Positions 52,978 through 62,492 of a stretch of 64,000 bases of DNA are shown here, piece by piece (position 1 is the stretch's first letter; the number at the start of each line of letters is the position of its first letter). A model generated the notes under the pieces. It ran no database searches. It worked only from the letters and a program-made list of their open reading frames with translations, and was not told the DNA's origin. The translations under genes and the position numbers were made by a program. The stretch comes from Echinicola arenosa (GTDB lineage Bacteria > Bacteroidota > Bacteroidia > Cytophagales > Cyclobacteriaceae), in the NCBI RefSeq assembly GCF_014841125.1, contig NZ_JACYTQ010000005.1, forward strand, positions 1 to 64,000, in the 5' to 3' direction.

Positions 52978-54102
52978 ATGCGGTACTCAAAACTCTATTA
53001 CATAGGGATGGTATTGGTATGTGCTTCGCTAGGTGCTTGTGGTAATGACTCGGAAGAAATTCCCCAGCCACAAAACCCAACCTTGACATTGCAGCATCCT
53101 GATTACTTTCCCAATGATATTCCAATGCCAGCGGATAACCCTTTGACAGAAAAAGGGACAGAACTGGGCAGAATGCTTTTTTATGAAAAGCAACTTTCCT
53201 CAGATGGCACCCTATCCTGTGGCTCATGTCACCAACAATCTAAAGCCTTTACAGATGGGCTGCGGTTCAGTAAAGGGGTTAATGGCACATTGGGAGACAA
53301 AAACGCCATGTCATTGGCCAACCTGCATTGGACATCAAGGTTTTTCTGGGATGGAAGAGCGGCAACATTAGAAGAACAGGCCTTGGAACCGATCTCTGAT
53401 GCCAGGGAGATGAACTTGGCCATTGAAGAGGCGGTGGACAGACTCCAAGCAGATGAGGATTATCCTGAACGATTTGAACTTGCCTTTGGTACAGATCAAA
53501 TCACTCCAGACTTGATTGGCAAAGCCATCGCCCAGTTTATGAGGACTTTGGTTTCCGGAGATTCCAAATTTGATCTTTGGATCAAAGGAGAAACAGAGTT
53601 GACACCGACAGAACAGTTGGGTATGGAGCTTTTCTTTACCCATCCGGATGCCTCCCTTCAGATCAGAGGAGGCAACTGTGGAGACTGTCATTTGGGTTTC
53701 CTGACCTCTGGTGATCGCAATGATTTTCTGGGTTTTCATAACAATGGCCTGGACACCGACGAAAACTTGGAAAATGGCTTGTCCTCCATAACAGGAAAAG
53801 ATACCGACAAAGGAAAGTTTAAAGCACCTACTTTAAGGAATATTGCCTTAACAGCGCCATACATGCATGATGGCCGTTTTCAAACTTTGGAAGAAGTGTT
53901 GGATCATTATAATGATCATGTTCAAACCAACAGCAATTTGGACATCCTCATACTGGAGGCCAGCAATGAAGCCATTGTGCCCGGTCAACCTGTAAAACTC
54001 CACCTTTCAGAGGAAGAGAAAACAGCCATAGTGGCTTTCCTCCACACCTTAACAGATGAAAAATTTATTACGGATCAGCGTTTTTCTGATCCTTTTAACT
54101 AA
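52978..54102 (+). CDS. Di-haem cytochrome c peroxidase family protein, MbnH/MauG-like (1)
   Basis: 374 residues, lipoprotein signal (SLGAC, Cys21). Two haem-binding CxxCH motifs at 81-85 (CGSCH) and 234-238 (CGDCH), plus the family block PTLRNIALTAPYMHDGRF (284-301). Such proteins either reduce peroxide or, in the MauG/MbnH branch, use a high-valent di-haem state to oxidise tryptophan in a partner protein. An MbnP-like gene follows after 7 bp, favouring the MbnH role. Faces the periplasm or surface as a lipoprotein. Part of a tightly packed run of five genes. Confidence 0.9.
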   Translation: MRYSKLYYIGMVLVCASLGACGNDSEEIPQPQNPTLTLQHPDYFPNDIPMPADNPLTEKGTELGRMLFYEKQLSSDGTLSCGSCHQQSKAFTDGLRFSKGVNGTLGDKNAMSLANLHWTSRFFWDGRAATLEEQALEPISDAREMNLAIEEAVDRLQADEDYPERFELAFGTDQITPDLIGKAIAQFMRTLVSGDSKFDLWIKGETELTPTEQLGMELFFTHPDASLQIRGGNCGDCHLGFLTSGDRNDFLGFHNNGLDTDENLENGLSSITGKDTDKGKFKAPTLRNIALTAPYMHDGRFQTLEEVLDHYNDHVQTNSNLDILILEASNEAIVPGQPVKLHLSEEEKTAIVAFLHTLTDEKFITDQRFSDPFN

Positions 54103-54109
54103 TTAAAAA

Positions 54110-54856
54110 ATGAAAAACATAGCCATTCTATTAATAGCCATATTAGGTTTTACTGCCTGCAACAACAATGATAAAGATGAGCTTCCTGCTTCTATGGAAG
54201 TCAACTTTTCATTCGCCCACAGCCTTAATGGACAAGCTCTTGAGCTTGAAAATGAAGCTTATACATTACCATCAGGAGAAAGCTTTACACCAAGAAAATT
54301 CAAATATTACATTTCCAATATCACGTTTGCCAATAGCACCAATAATTCGAGCTATAAGGTTGAGGACGGGTATTTCTTAATTGACCAAGCTGGAAAAACT
54401 TCTTTTAGTGTGGAAGTCCCTACAGCAGCATACGACCAATTGACCTTTTATGTGGGCATTGACAAATCAAGAAACCACTCTACAGATCAGGTCGGAGACC
54501 TAGACCCCAACAATGACATGGTTTGGAACTGGAACACGGGCTACAAATTCTTGGTCTTGGAAGGAGAATGGGAGTACCAGTCTAGCGAACGCCAAGGATT
54601 GATTGTTCACATTGGAAACAATGACCCTGAAAGTGAGCAAAATTTCAAAGCCATCAGCTTCGATTTAGAAGATGCTGGAAAATCACTTGGGAGCTCAGCT
54701 ACTGCCAACCTTTCATTTGAAGCGGAGCTTAGCGAACTGTTTATCAATCCCAATACTTTGAATATCCACGAACTGGAAAGCACCAGTATCATGGGAGGTG
54801 ATCTAGCCATTCAAATTGCCAATAATTACCAAGAAGGGCTTTTCAGCCTAAAATAA
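54110..54856 (+). CDS. MbnP-like copper-binding lipoprotein (1)
   Basis: 248 residues, lipoprotein signal (GFTAC, Cys17). All-beta mature protein with FKYYISNI (64-71) and the diagnostic NDMVWNWNTGYKFLVLEG (135-152), where Trp139 and Trp141 match the tryptophan-rich motif of MbnP. In methanotroph MbnP (and the related MopE/CorA) a tryptophan in this family is oxidised to kynurenine by a partner MbnH and binds copper; those facts are from the literature on the family. Sandwiched between two MbnH-like genes (7 and 16 bp gaps), which fits an enzyme-substrate pair. Confidence 0.85.
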   Translation: MKNIAILLIAILGFTACNNNDKDELPASMEVNFSFAHSLNGQALELENEAYTLPSGESFTPRKFKYYISNITFANSTNNSSYKVEDGYFLIDQAGKTSFSVEVPTAAYDQLTFYVGIDKSRNHSTDQVGDLDPNNDMVWNWNTGYKFLVLEGEWEYQSSERQGLIVHIGNNDPESEQNFKAISFDLEDAGKSLGSSATANLSFEAELSELFINPNTLNIHELESTSIMGGDLAIQIANNYQEGLFSLK

Positions 54857-54872
54857 AATACAGTCACCACCA

Positions 54873-55931
54873 GTGAAATCCCAGCGCTTACATAAGTACA
54901 TATTGTTTTTGGGCATAGGTATCTTGACCTCATGCCTGGACAATGTTTCACCAAATGAAGAGACAGGGCCGGAGTACTTTACCCCAGTCCTCTCTTCTAC
55001 TTTGGGACAAAATGACTTTCCTCAATTGGAGCGCAACCCTATGAGCAAAGAAGGTGTACTTCTAGGGAAAACCCTCTTCTATGATCCAGCACTTTCTCAG
55101 AATGGCAAGGTTTCCTGTGCCAGTTGTCATGATCCATCTATGTCTTTCACTGATGGGTTGGGTTTGTCCAATCAGGGAGTATCCGGAAAACCATTGCACC
55201 GTCATGCTCCTCCCCTGTTCAACCTAGCATGGCATAAGGGTCTCTTTTGGGATGGTGGCTCGGTAAACCTTGAATCCTTGGTGTTTGGCCCGCTGACTCA
55301 TCCAGATGAAATGGGAGCTGACCTGAATGAAGTTTTGCATTACCTAAGAGGGAGCTCTACCTACCCAGCCCTTTTTAAGGCTGCATTTAAATCAGACAGC
55401 ATCACCAGTGCTTTGGTGGGAAGGTCTCTTGCTCAGTTTACGAGAAACCTGATTTCTCAAGACAGCAAATACGATCAATGGAAGCGAAATGAAATAGAAC
55501 TAGACGATCCTGAAATTCAAGGCTATCAAGTCTATCAGAAAAACTGTAGCAGTTGCCACTCAGAAGGGCTTTTTACAGATTTATCCTATCATAATAATGG
55601 CCTTGATGCTTCTTACCCAAATCCTGCAGAGCTAGAAGGAATTTACCTAGGGCGGTATCGAATCTCCTTTGAGGAAAAAGATAGGGGAGCGTATAAAACT
55701 CCCTCATTAAGGAATATTGCTTTGACTGCTCCCTATATGCATGATGGTCGGTTTAATACTTTAGATGAAGTCCTTGACCACTATGACCATGGGGTTCAGG
55801 TCAATGAAAGTTTAGCCCCACAATTGACAGATGGGATTCAACTGAGCGAAAAAGAAAGAAGTGATCTTTTGGCTTTTCTGAATACCCTTACAGATTACGA
55901 ATTTATCCACAACAAAGCTTACCAACAGTAA
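54873..55931 (+). CDS. Di-haem cytochrome c peroxidase family protein, MbnH/MauG-like (2)
   Basis: 352 residues, GTG start (54873), lipoprotein signal (GILTSC, Cys21). CxxCH at 82-86 (CASCH) and 225-229 (CSSCH), with the PSLRNIALTAPYMHDG block near residue 275. Similar to but clearly diverged from the di-haem protein at 52978. Starts 16 bp after the MbnP gene and ends 10 bp before the outer-membrane barrel gene. Two different MbnH-type enzymes next to MbnP-type proteins suggest each may act on its own partner. Confidence 0.9.
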   Translation: MKSQRLHKYILFLGIGILTSCLDNVSPNEETGPEYFTPVLSSTLGQNDFPQLERNPMSKEGVLLGKTLFYDPALSQNGKVSCASCHDPSMSFTDGLGLSNQGVSGKPLHRHAPPLFNLAWHKGLFWDGGSVNLESLVFGPLTHPDEMGADLNEVLHYLRGSSTYPALFKAAFKSDSITSALVGRSLAQFTRNLISQDSKYDQWKRNEIELDDPEIQGYQVYQKNCSSCHSEGLFTDLSYHNNGLDASYPNPAELEGIYLGRYRISFEEKDRGAYKTPSLRNIALTAPYMHDGRFNTLDEVLDHYDHGVQVNESLAPQLTDGIQLSEKERSDLLAFLNTLTDYEFIHNKAYQQ

Positions 55932-55941
55932 GTGATTAGAT

Positions 55942-57024
55942 ATGAAAAAAGTTATTCTCTTAATATCCCTGATTACTTCCATATCCTTAGTGACGAAAGA
56001 AGCCAAGGCTTGCGACAGTTGTAATTTCTTTGAATACAGCTTACTCCAAAATAGAAGTTATATTGGGCTTTTTTACCGCCATCGATCTTTCGGAAGTTAC
56101 GATCAATATGGCTATACTTCACCTCCCCAAACTTCCAGTACTTACCTGAGTGGAGCCTTCAAAAATGGAACTGCAGCCACCTATTCCAGCAATGCAAGAA
56201 CCATTTCATCCCCGGATTTTAATCCGGACTTTATCGTCATGCACGAGCCCGAAGGAACAGGTCTGTATGTTAACAAAACTGACCAAGACTGGGAAACCTA
56301 TGAAACCGTGGAGCTTCGGGGTAACTTTATGTTCGAAAATAAATGGAACTTTACTTTTCTCCTCCCTTACGAATCCAACAGGGTACATTATGAGAAGATG
56401 TTGGATTTGCCCAATCCTGTTCAGGACACCACACTTTCGGTGCATGGCTGGGGCGACCTTACCTTAGCCATAGACCGAATTTTTTATGTTTATAACACCA
56501 AGGCCCGCCACACTTTCCGTCCAGGTTTAGCACTGCTTGCTCCTACTGGACAATCTAGAAGAATAGCCCAAAACGGTACGCTTATGGATCCTATTATCCA
56601 ACCTGGGACTGGTTCATGGAGTTACGTCGCTCGGTTTAACTACCAGCTTTTTTACAATAAAACAGGCCTGAATGCCGGGTTTAGTTATAAGCAATCCACA
56701 GAAGGGGCGCAAAACTATCAATTTGGCAATAGCATTAATGGTTCCTTGGTTGGTTTTCACCAATTTTCGCTCAATGATGATTGGCTTTTAGTTCCGAATA
56801 TTGGCACCTATTATGAACAATCCAAAAAGGACATCTGGGAAGGTGAAAAACAAAACCTTACAGGAGGAAAAGTTCTTTTTGGGCAAGGAGGACTGGACAT
56901 CAATAGGCAAGAGTGGACTTTAAGCTTTCTTTGGCAAACTCCACTTACCCAGGATCTCAATGGCAACCAAATCCATCACCAAAGCAGGTTGAGTATCGGT
57001 ATCATAAAAGCTTTCAAACTATAG
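55942..57024 (+). CDS. Outer-membrane beta-barrel protein with N-terminal CxxC
   Basis: 360 residues. Signal peptide ends at about residue 23 (EAKA), leaving Cys24-Asp-Ser-Cys27 at the mature N-terminus (CDSCNFFEY), a possible metal or redox site. The rest shows alternating aromatic/hydrophobic strands (WGDLTLAIDRIFYVYN, RLSIGIIKAFKL) of a transmembrane barrel of about 12-14 strands with a terminal hydrophobic residue. Likely an outer-membrane channel or structural partner of the MbnP/MbnH cluster, to which it is linked by gaps of 10 and 3 bp. Confidence 0.8.
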   Translation: MKKVILLISLITSISLVTKEAKACDSCNFFEYSLLQNRSYIGLFYRHRSFGSYDQYGYTSPPQTSSTYLSGAFKNGTAATYSSNARTISSPDFNPDFIVMHEPEGTGLYVNKTDQDWETYETVELRGNFMFENKWNFTFLLPYESNRVHYEKMLDLPNPVQDTTLSVHGWGDLTLAIDRIFYVYNTKARHTFRPGLALLAPTGQSRRIAQNGTLMDPIIQPGTGSWSYVARFNYQLFYNKTGLNAGFSYKQSTEGAQNYQFGNSINGSLVGFHQFSLNDDWLLVPNIGTYYEQSKKDIWEGEKQNLTGGKVLFGQGGLDINRQEWTLSFLWQTPLTQDLNGNQIHHQSRLSIGIIKAFKL

Positions 57025-57027
57025 AAA

Positions 57028-57411
57028 ATGAAAACGGATTTAAAAGTACTGATTCTGCTATCAGTACTTTGGATCAAAATCATGGCAGCTCCTATAGTAT
57101 TTATTGATTTCAAAATCCAGCAGGAACGCTTGGCTTTAGAAGAATGCATAGAACGATATGCAACAATCACGGTTTGCCGCGCAAATTGTGTGTTGAAAAC
57201 TAAAATCCAACTTACCACTGACACCAAGGAAAAGAAGAAATCAGTAAAAACTAGCAAGTACCAAGAGTGGATTTTTATTGAGGATATTCCCAGTTTTTCG
57301 CTTTATAAACCAAGGCGCAAATCATCAGGTTATCTCAGGGAACATGATCCAAGCCGTGGTTTTGTACAAGGTATTGATGAGCCTCCTCAAGTAAACGTAT
57401 CGGATTCCTAG
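57028..57411 (+). CDS. Small exported protein with C-x9-C-x3-C-x-L motif (paralogue 2)
   Basis: 127 residues. N-terminal signal (about 5-20, LKVLILLSVLWIKIMAA). Cysteines at 40, 50 and 54 and Leu56 (EECIERYATITVCRANCVL) coincide exactly in number with those of the protein at 52360-52740, although the flanking sequence is diverged. The C-terminal half is basic, then acidic, with no recognisable domain. Its start lies 3 bp after the outer-membrane barrel gene, so it belongs to the same operon. Role in copper binding or disulfide exchange is inferred from position and cysteines only. Confidence 0.65.
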   Translation: MKTDLKVLILLSVLWIKIMAAPIVFIDFKIQQERLALEECIERYATITVCRANCVLKTKIQLTTDTKEKKKSVKTSKYQEWIFIEDIPSFSLYKPRRKSSGYLREHDPSRGFVQGIDEPPQVNVSDS

Positions 57412-57530
57412 GGGACAAAACCCAACTTGATCATAGCCCCTCTGGCTTTACCTTTACAGAATAGGGTTGCCGTTGCAAATTTGTGATTATTTGAAACAAG
57501 TTGGAAAACATAAAAACAAGTAAGAAAAAA

Positions 57531-58328
57531 ATGAAAAATACATATAAACTTTTATTAGCACTTTTTACACTGGTAGGTTTTGCATCATGTGATGAAAATG
57601 TAGATGATGTAATGAACATCGAAGGAAGTGCAGACCTAAGCCTTCAAATAAGCCATACTTTCGGAGAAGAAGCCTTCCATTTGGATCAAGAATACACTGC
57701 TACTAATGGTGCTACATTCAAGTTCAACGAATTGAGATACTGGATTTCCAATGTGGAACTGACCAAAGAAAATGGAGAAACGTTCAAAGTAGCTGACTCC
57801 TATTACCTAATCCAAAACATGAAAGAACAGGTGGTTCAAGATAGATTTGTTCTTCCTGATTCTGTAAGGGAAACTGTCGTACTAAAAAACATCCCCGCAG
57901 GAACCTATACGGGAATTAGTTTTGCAGTCGGTATCGACCCTATGTACAATGATGACCTGACTCAAACTGCAGGGGAATTAAATGCACTGCAAAACATGTC
58001 TTATTCATCCTGGATGTGGTTCACCAGTTATATCTTCACCAAGTTAAAAGGAACAACCTCTCAGGGTGGAGAAGAAGTCGCTTTCTCTTTTGAGACCGGT
58101 TCGAATGACTGCTATAGAAACATCAACTTGCAACTAGAGGAACCGATTATGATTTCGGATAAGATGGGTGATGAAATCACCGTTCAAAACGACATTGAAA
58201 AACTATTTTCCGATATTAATTTTGATGGTGACCTTATGTCAGGAACCCAGTATGTTATTGGGGCTACCAAGCCTGAATTGATGATGAAATTGTCCAACAA
58301 TTACCAAGCCGCTTTTACAGTTGAATAA
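57531..58328 (+). CDS. MbnP-like copper-binding lipoprotein (2)
   Basis: 265 residues from ATG 57531, which begins a clean lipoprotein signal (VGFASC, Cys20); a TTG start at 57501 is rejected. The family blocks are ELRYWISNVEL (67-77) and SSWMWFTSYIFTKLKG (159-174), with Trp161 and Trp163 equivalent to the Trp pair of the first MbnP-like protein. Diverged copy, about 120 bp after the second small Cys-protein gene. Ends at a strong terminator and converges on a porin gene. Probably a periplasmic or surface copper-binding protein. Confidence 0.82.
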   Translation: MKNTYKLLLALFTLVGFASCDENVDDVMNIEGSADLSLQISHTFGEEAFHLDQEYTATNGATFKFNELRYWISNVELTKENGETFKVADSYYLIQNMKEQVVQDRFVLPDSVRETVVLKNIPAGTYTGISFAVGIDPMYNDDLTQTAGELNALQNMSYSSWMWFTSYIFTKLKGTTSQGGEEVAFSFETGSNDCYRNINLQLEEPIMISDKMGDEITVQNDIEKLFSDINFDGDLMSGTQYVIGATKPELMMKLSNNYQAAFTVE

Positions 58329-58349
58329 GTCATTGTTCTAGACAAAAAT

Positions 58350-58378
58350 AAAAGGGAAAGCCAGCAGCTTTCCCTTTT
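58350..58378. terminator. Bidirectional terminator
   Basis: Perfect 12-bp stem AAAAGGGAAAGC / GCTTTCCCTTTT with a 5-nt loop (CAGCA), between the second MbnP-like gene and the converging porin gene. Confidence 0.95.
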
Positions 58379-58412
58379 ACGTTTTATTAACCTTTATATA
58401 AAATCTTAATGG

Positions 58413-59747
58413 CTATATGGCCACCTGAAACTGCATCACTGCCATTCCCTTTCGATCACTGCTAATGTATGCTCCCGAATTATTCTGTGTGAATATAGGA
58501 CGGCTTTGATAACCGAAAGATAACTTGGCCCTGTTCCCATTGATCAACCAGTTTATCCCTCCATCATACATGACCATGGGATCAGAGAAAAGCGCAAAAT
58601 CCGAATATTGGCTGGAAATATAAGGCTGTAGCGTACCTGCTTTTCCCAATAAATCCTTTTGGAACAAATAACCCAATTGGGCATAAATGGTATTTCCCGT
58701 ACCAATCATAGGAAATGCATTGCCTGAACCATTGAAACTTCCATTTTCATTGGTTCCAGTGGCAGGATTCATGGCACCTATGTTCCTGACATAGTTCTTT
58801 CCATAATCATTATGGCTAAAAGAAGCATAGGCTGTCACTGCCGTTCCTTTACTTGTATCAATCGGCTTATCGTAGAAAACATCCACGGCAAGTAGTCTGA
58901 GGTTAGAACGGACAGTATCCACACCATTATCAGCATAATGCCACATGGCCTCTTTTTGGGTCATAAAACCCGCACCGATGTTAAACACACTTTTGGTTCC
59001 CAAATAGGAACCTACTTGATAGGGTGTGGTATTAGACTCCTTGTCCATCAGCATGTATTTGAAATATCCATGATATTGAGCATATCCAGGTTCTGATGAA
59101 AACAAGGCATTTTCTCCAATTTCCGGGCCTTGAACATCTGAATTTTGGATGGACATGGGTTTGGATACGGCTACCCTATAATCCAGCTTTCCCCACTGCC
59201 CTTTTGCATAAACACTCAACTTTCGCACAAACTGGTCATTGACATCATTGGTAGCCTGCTGATAAAGCGGTGCATCCAAGGAAAGTATGGAGCCAATGGA
59301 AGGCGAAGAGTATCTTGACAGCCCATTCCATCCGGTCAAACCTGCTCCCAAAGATAGCTTCTCCTGCATCACTTTATACTCCCCTATTGCATCCAAGAAA
59401 AATAGTCCTTGCTTTCTTGGAGACCGATAGGATAAATTGTTTTGTCCAAACTGGGTATAAAAGAAAACCTGATCCGAAAGTTGCCCATAAAGTTGGATTC
59501 TGGTTCTCCTCAAACCAATATCAAATAAGTCATTATCCGGGGTTCCGTAAACTTCCGACCCAGGGTTAGCCTGAGTATACCGAAGCCAAACTTGATTCAA
59601 AAAAGTACCCTTTACATAGTGGGAGCCATCCGCATTCAAATTGAACTTCAATTCTTTCTTTTCTTTGGAATCCTCTTTAGAAGATTGCGCATGCATTTCT
59701 CCACAAATTAAGCTTAGCCCTGTAAGCAAAATGCTAAAATATTTCAT
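58413..59747 (-). CDS. Porin-like outer membrane protein
   Basis: 444 residues with a signal peptide (to about residue 20, HAQSS). Beta-barrel pattern with RRTRIQLYGQLSDQVFFYTQ (about 80-99), similar to phosphate-selective porin O/P-type proteins, and a C-terminal strand AVMQFQVAI. It would allow diffusion of small solutes across the outer membrane; specificity is unknown. Convergent with the MbnP gene and divergent from the TonB-receptor gene, so not obviously part of their operons. Confidence 0.8.
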   Translation of the reverse strand: MKYFSILLTGLSLICGEMHAQSSKEDSKEKKELKFNLNADGSHYVKGTFLNQVWLRYTQANPGSEVYGTPDNDLFDIGLRRTRIQLYGQLSDQVFFYTQFGQNNLSYRSPRKQGLFFLDAIGEYKVMQEKLSLGAGLTGWNGLSRYSSPSIGSILSLDAPLYQQATNDVNDQFVRKLSVYAKGQWGKLDYRVAVSKPMSIQNSDVQGPEIGENALFSSEPGYAQYHGYFKYMLMDKESNTTPYQVGSYLGTKSVFNIGAGFMTQKEAMWHYADNGVDTVRSNLRLLAVDVFYDKPIDTSKGTAVTAYASFSHNDYGKNYVRNIGAMNPATGTNENGSFNGSGNAFPMIGTGNTIYAQLGYLFQKDLLGKAGTLQPYISSQYSDFALFSDPMVMYDGGINWLINGNRAKLSFGYQSRPIFTQNNSGAYISSDRKGMAVMQFQVAI

Positions 59748-60122
59748 TTTGAGTTTAATGTAAGAAAATTATGAGTTGGTAATCTTATTGACATAGCCTA
59801 CGTCAAAATTCCATTCCCATCCATATTTTGCCTATTTTTTATGTGAATATAGCATTATTCCTTATAAACGGTAAGAGGAGAATTGACTGGCTCTTGTCCA
59901 TGTATTGAAAGGTTCTTCTAAAAGAAGCAAGTCTAAACCTTTTAACAATGTCAAAATTGTCATACCATAACTGTTCAAGAATTGTTTATACAGATTCTAA
60001 AGGAGTTATGTGATTTTAAAAATTAGTCAAAATTTAATTTTAGTCTTATCTAATATTTTTTTTCTGTTTATTTAATTTTTAATTTCGTTTATCTAAATAA
60101 ATATTTTAGAAAATATTAAAAC
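59748..60122. other. Divergent intergenic region of porin and TonB receptor
   Basis: 375 bp, AT-rich. No exact TAnnTTTG box found for either gene. The right 120 bp are very T/A rich. Confidence 0.4.
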
Positions 60123-62492
60123 ATGATAAAGTTATCCATTGCCTCAAGTATTCTATTTTTAAACAGCTTTCTTATTGCTTTTGCCCAAGAAACTGGGAGT
60201 ATTTCTGGAAAAATCAATGTGGAAGACGAGGCCCCTATCTACGCCGCTATTCAAGTATTGGGTACAGAGCTTGGAGCGATGACGGACGCTGATGGTTCAT
60301 TTCAGATTAAGAATGTTCCAACGGGTGAACAAACTCTAAAAGTGAAATGGATAGGCTACCAAACCATCCAAAGAAAAATCACCATCCTAACCGGAAAAGC
60401 CACCCATATTGATTTGGAATTGAAAGAGGATAAGCTCAATCTCAATGAAGTGGTAGTGAGTGCTACCCGATATGAACTTGACCGAAAGGAAGCCCCTGTA
60501 GTGGTCAATGTTCTCAGCCCTAAACTTTTCAATGCCACCCAATCTCTGGCCCTTTCTGATGGGCTTAACTATCAGCCTGGAGTAAGGGTAGAAACCAACT
60601 GTCAGAATTGTGGTTTTACGCAAGTAAGACTCAACGGCCTCGAAGGTGCCTATTCCCAGATCCTGATCAATAGTCGCCCTGTATTTAGTGCCCTAAACAG
60701 TGTTTATGGATTGGATCAGATTCCGACGAATATCATCGAGCGAGTGGAAGTGGTGAGAGGCGGTGGATCAGCTTTATATGGTTCCAATGCCATTGCTGGC
60801 ACCATCAATATCATTACCAAAGAGCCGGTAGAAAACACCTGGCAGGTCGGTTCCAACCTTGCCTTGATCGATGGACAATCTCCTGACAAAATGCTTAATT
60901 TCAATGGGTCCATCACCAGTGAAGACCTTAAAACCGGGGTGACTTTTTATGGGATGTTTAGAAACCGGGACAGCTATGATGCCAACGATGATGGTTTTAC
61001 AGAACTCACCACCTTAGAGAACAACACATTCGGACTGAAATCCTTTATCAAACCTTCAGAGCTGAGCAAAATCACCTTGGATTTCAGTGCGATTAAAGAA
61101 TATAGAAGAGGTGGCAATGCATTGGATTTGGCTCCCCACTTCACGGATATCACCGAGGAACTGGAGCATAATACAGTTATTGGAGGCTTGACTTATGAGC
61201 TTTTCAGCCAAGACCACCGCAACAAATTCTCTTCTTATATTTCTGGCCAAACGACTCAGAGAAACAGTTACTATGGCGGACTTGGAGGAGGAAGAACTGA
61301 AGCTGACAGTGTTTTGGCTGCCAATGCTTATGGTATTACGGATGACCTTTCCTTGGTTGCTGGCTCTCAGTTTTCAAGAAGCTTTACCAATAATGACGTA
61401 GTCATTTTTGGGTCGGAATACCAATTGAGCAAAGTAAGAGATGAAATTGCAGGCTATAACCGCTTGGTCGATCAACGTGTCCAGTCCATCGGTTTCTATG
61501 GACAATATGAATGGCGGCCCAACGAAAGACTTACAGCCTTGGCTGGAGGAAGGCTTGACCATACATTGGTGGACGGCTTTTATCGCATTAGTGATATAGA
61601 AAGGTCTTCAGATATGTCAACTAGTGTGCTTAGTCCACGGGCCAATATCCTCTATGACATCAATCCCAAACTCCAGCTGAGAACTGGCTATGCAAGAGGG
61701 TTCAGGGCTCCACAAGCTTTCAATGAAGACCTTCATATCTCTTCTGTAGGTGGTGAACCAACCTTTGTAATCCTTTCTGACGATCTAAAAACAGAATTAT
61801 CGGATGCCTATACCCTTTCTCTAAACTACTCCAGTAATTTTGGCGATACCCAATTCAGCTTCTTGGCAGAGGGATTCCACACCAAACTGAAAAGACCCTT
61901 TACCACGGTCAGCACAGGGGCTACTTTACCCAATGGTTCTATTTTACAAGAAGTCAGAAACGGAACAAGTGCATCTGTGCAGGGAGGGAATTTTGAATTG
62001 AGCCTCTCCCCTTCTTCGAAGCTTCTTTTCCAAGCAGGCGGAACACTTCAGCGGTCCGAATACCAAAATGAACAAGTCCTTTTTGAACCGGAAGAAGACA
62101 ATGAAACAGAGCCTATGGTCAACACCAAACAGTTTGTCCGTTCACCAAATGCCTATGGGTACCTCGCTTCCAACTGGGCAATCAATGAGCACCTTGCACT
62201 AGATTTGACTGGTACCTATACGGGCTCCATGATCGTTCCCCATGTGATCAGTCCTACCGGTTACCTTGACTTGGTGGACAGCAAAGCCTTTTTAGATGCC
62301 AATATTAAGCTTTCCTACCATTTTGACCTGATGCAAGATTTTCACCTAGAGCTAAGCGGTGGAGTACAAAATATGTTTAACAGTTATCAAAGTGATTTTG
62401 ATCAAGGCCCTTTAAGGGATTCCAACTACATTTATGGACCGGCGAGGCCAAGAACCTATTTCTTTGGAATTAAAATAGGAAACTTCCATTAA
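60123..62492 (+). CDS. TonB-dependent receptor with CxxC in the plug
   Basis: 789 residues: signal peptide (to about 22), carboxypeptidase-regulatory-like domain (about 24-105), TonB box LNEVVVSATR (107-116), plug (about 120-235) with ETNCQNCGFTQVRLNGLEG (157-175; Cys160-Cys163) and GGGSALYGSNAIAGTINII, then the 22-strand barrel ending in FFGIKIGNFH. The CxxC-bearing plug is shared by a class of Bacteroidota receptors for metal complexes or haem. With the neighbouring MbnP/MbnH genes, copper or copper-chelate import is a fair guess. Its stop overlaps the next start (taATG). Confidence 0.9.
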   Translation: MIKLSIASSILFLNSFLIAFAQETGSISGKINVEDEAPIYAAIQVLGTELGAMTDADGSFQIKNVPTGEQTLKVKWIGYQTIQRKITILTGKATHIDLELKEDKLNLNEVVVSATRYELDRKEAPVVVNVLSPKLFNATQSLALSDGLNYQPGVRVETNCQNCGFTQVRLNGLEGAYSQILINSRPVFSALNSVYGLDQIPTNIIERVEVVRGGGSALYGSNAIAGTINIITKEPVENTWQVGSNLALIDGQSPDKMLNFNGSITSEDLKTGVTFYGMFRNRDSYDANDDGFTELTTLENNTFGLKSFIKPSELSKITLDFSAIKEYRRGGNALDLAPHFTDITEELEHNTVIGGLTYELFSQDHRNKFSSYISGQTTQRNSYYGGLGGGRTEADSVLAANAYGITDDLSLVAGSQFSRSFTNNDVVIFGSEYQLSKVRDEIAGYNRLVDQRVQSIGFYGQYEWRPNERLTALAGGRLDHTLVDGFYRISDIERSSDMSTSVLSPRANILYDINPKLQLRTGYARGFRAPQAFNEDLHISSVGGEPTFVILSDDLKTELSDAYTLSLNYSSNFGDTQFSFLAEGFHTKLKRPFTTVSTGATLPNGSILQEVRNGTSASVQGGNFELSLSPSSKLLFQAGGTLQRSEYQNEQVLFEPEEDNETEPMVNTKQFVRSPNAYGYLASNWAINEHLALDLTGTYTGSMIVPHVISPTGYLDLVDSKAFLDANIKLSYHFDLMQDFHLELSGGVQNMFNSYQSDFDQGPLRDSNYIYGPARPRTYFFGIKIGNFH

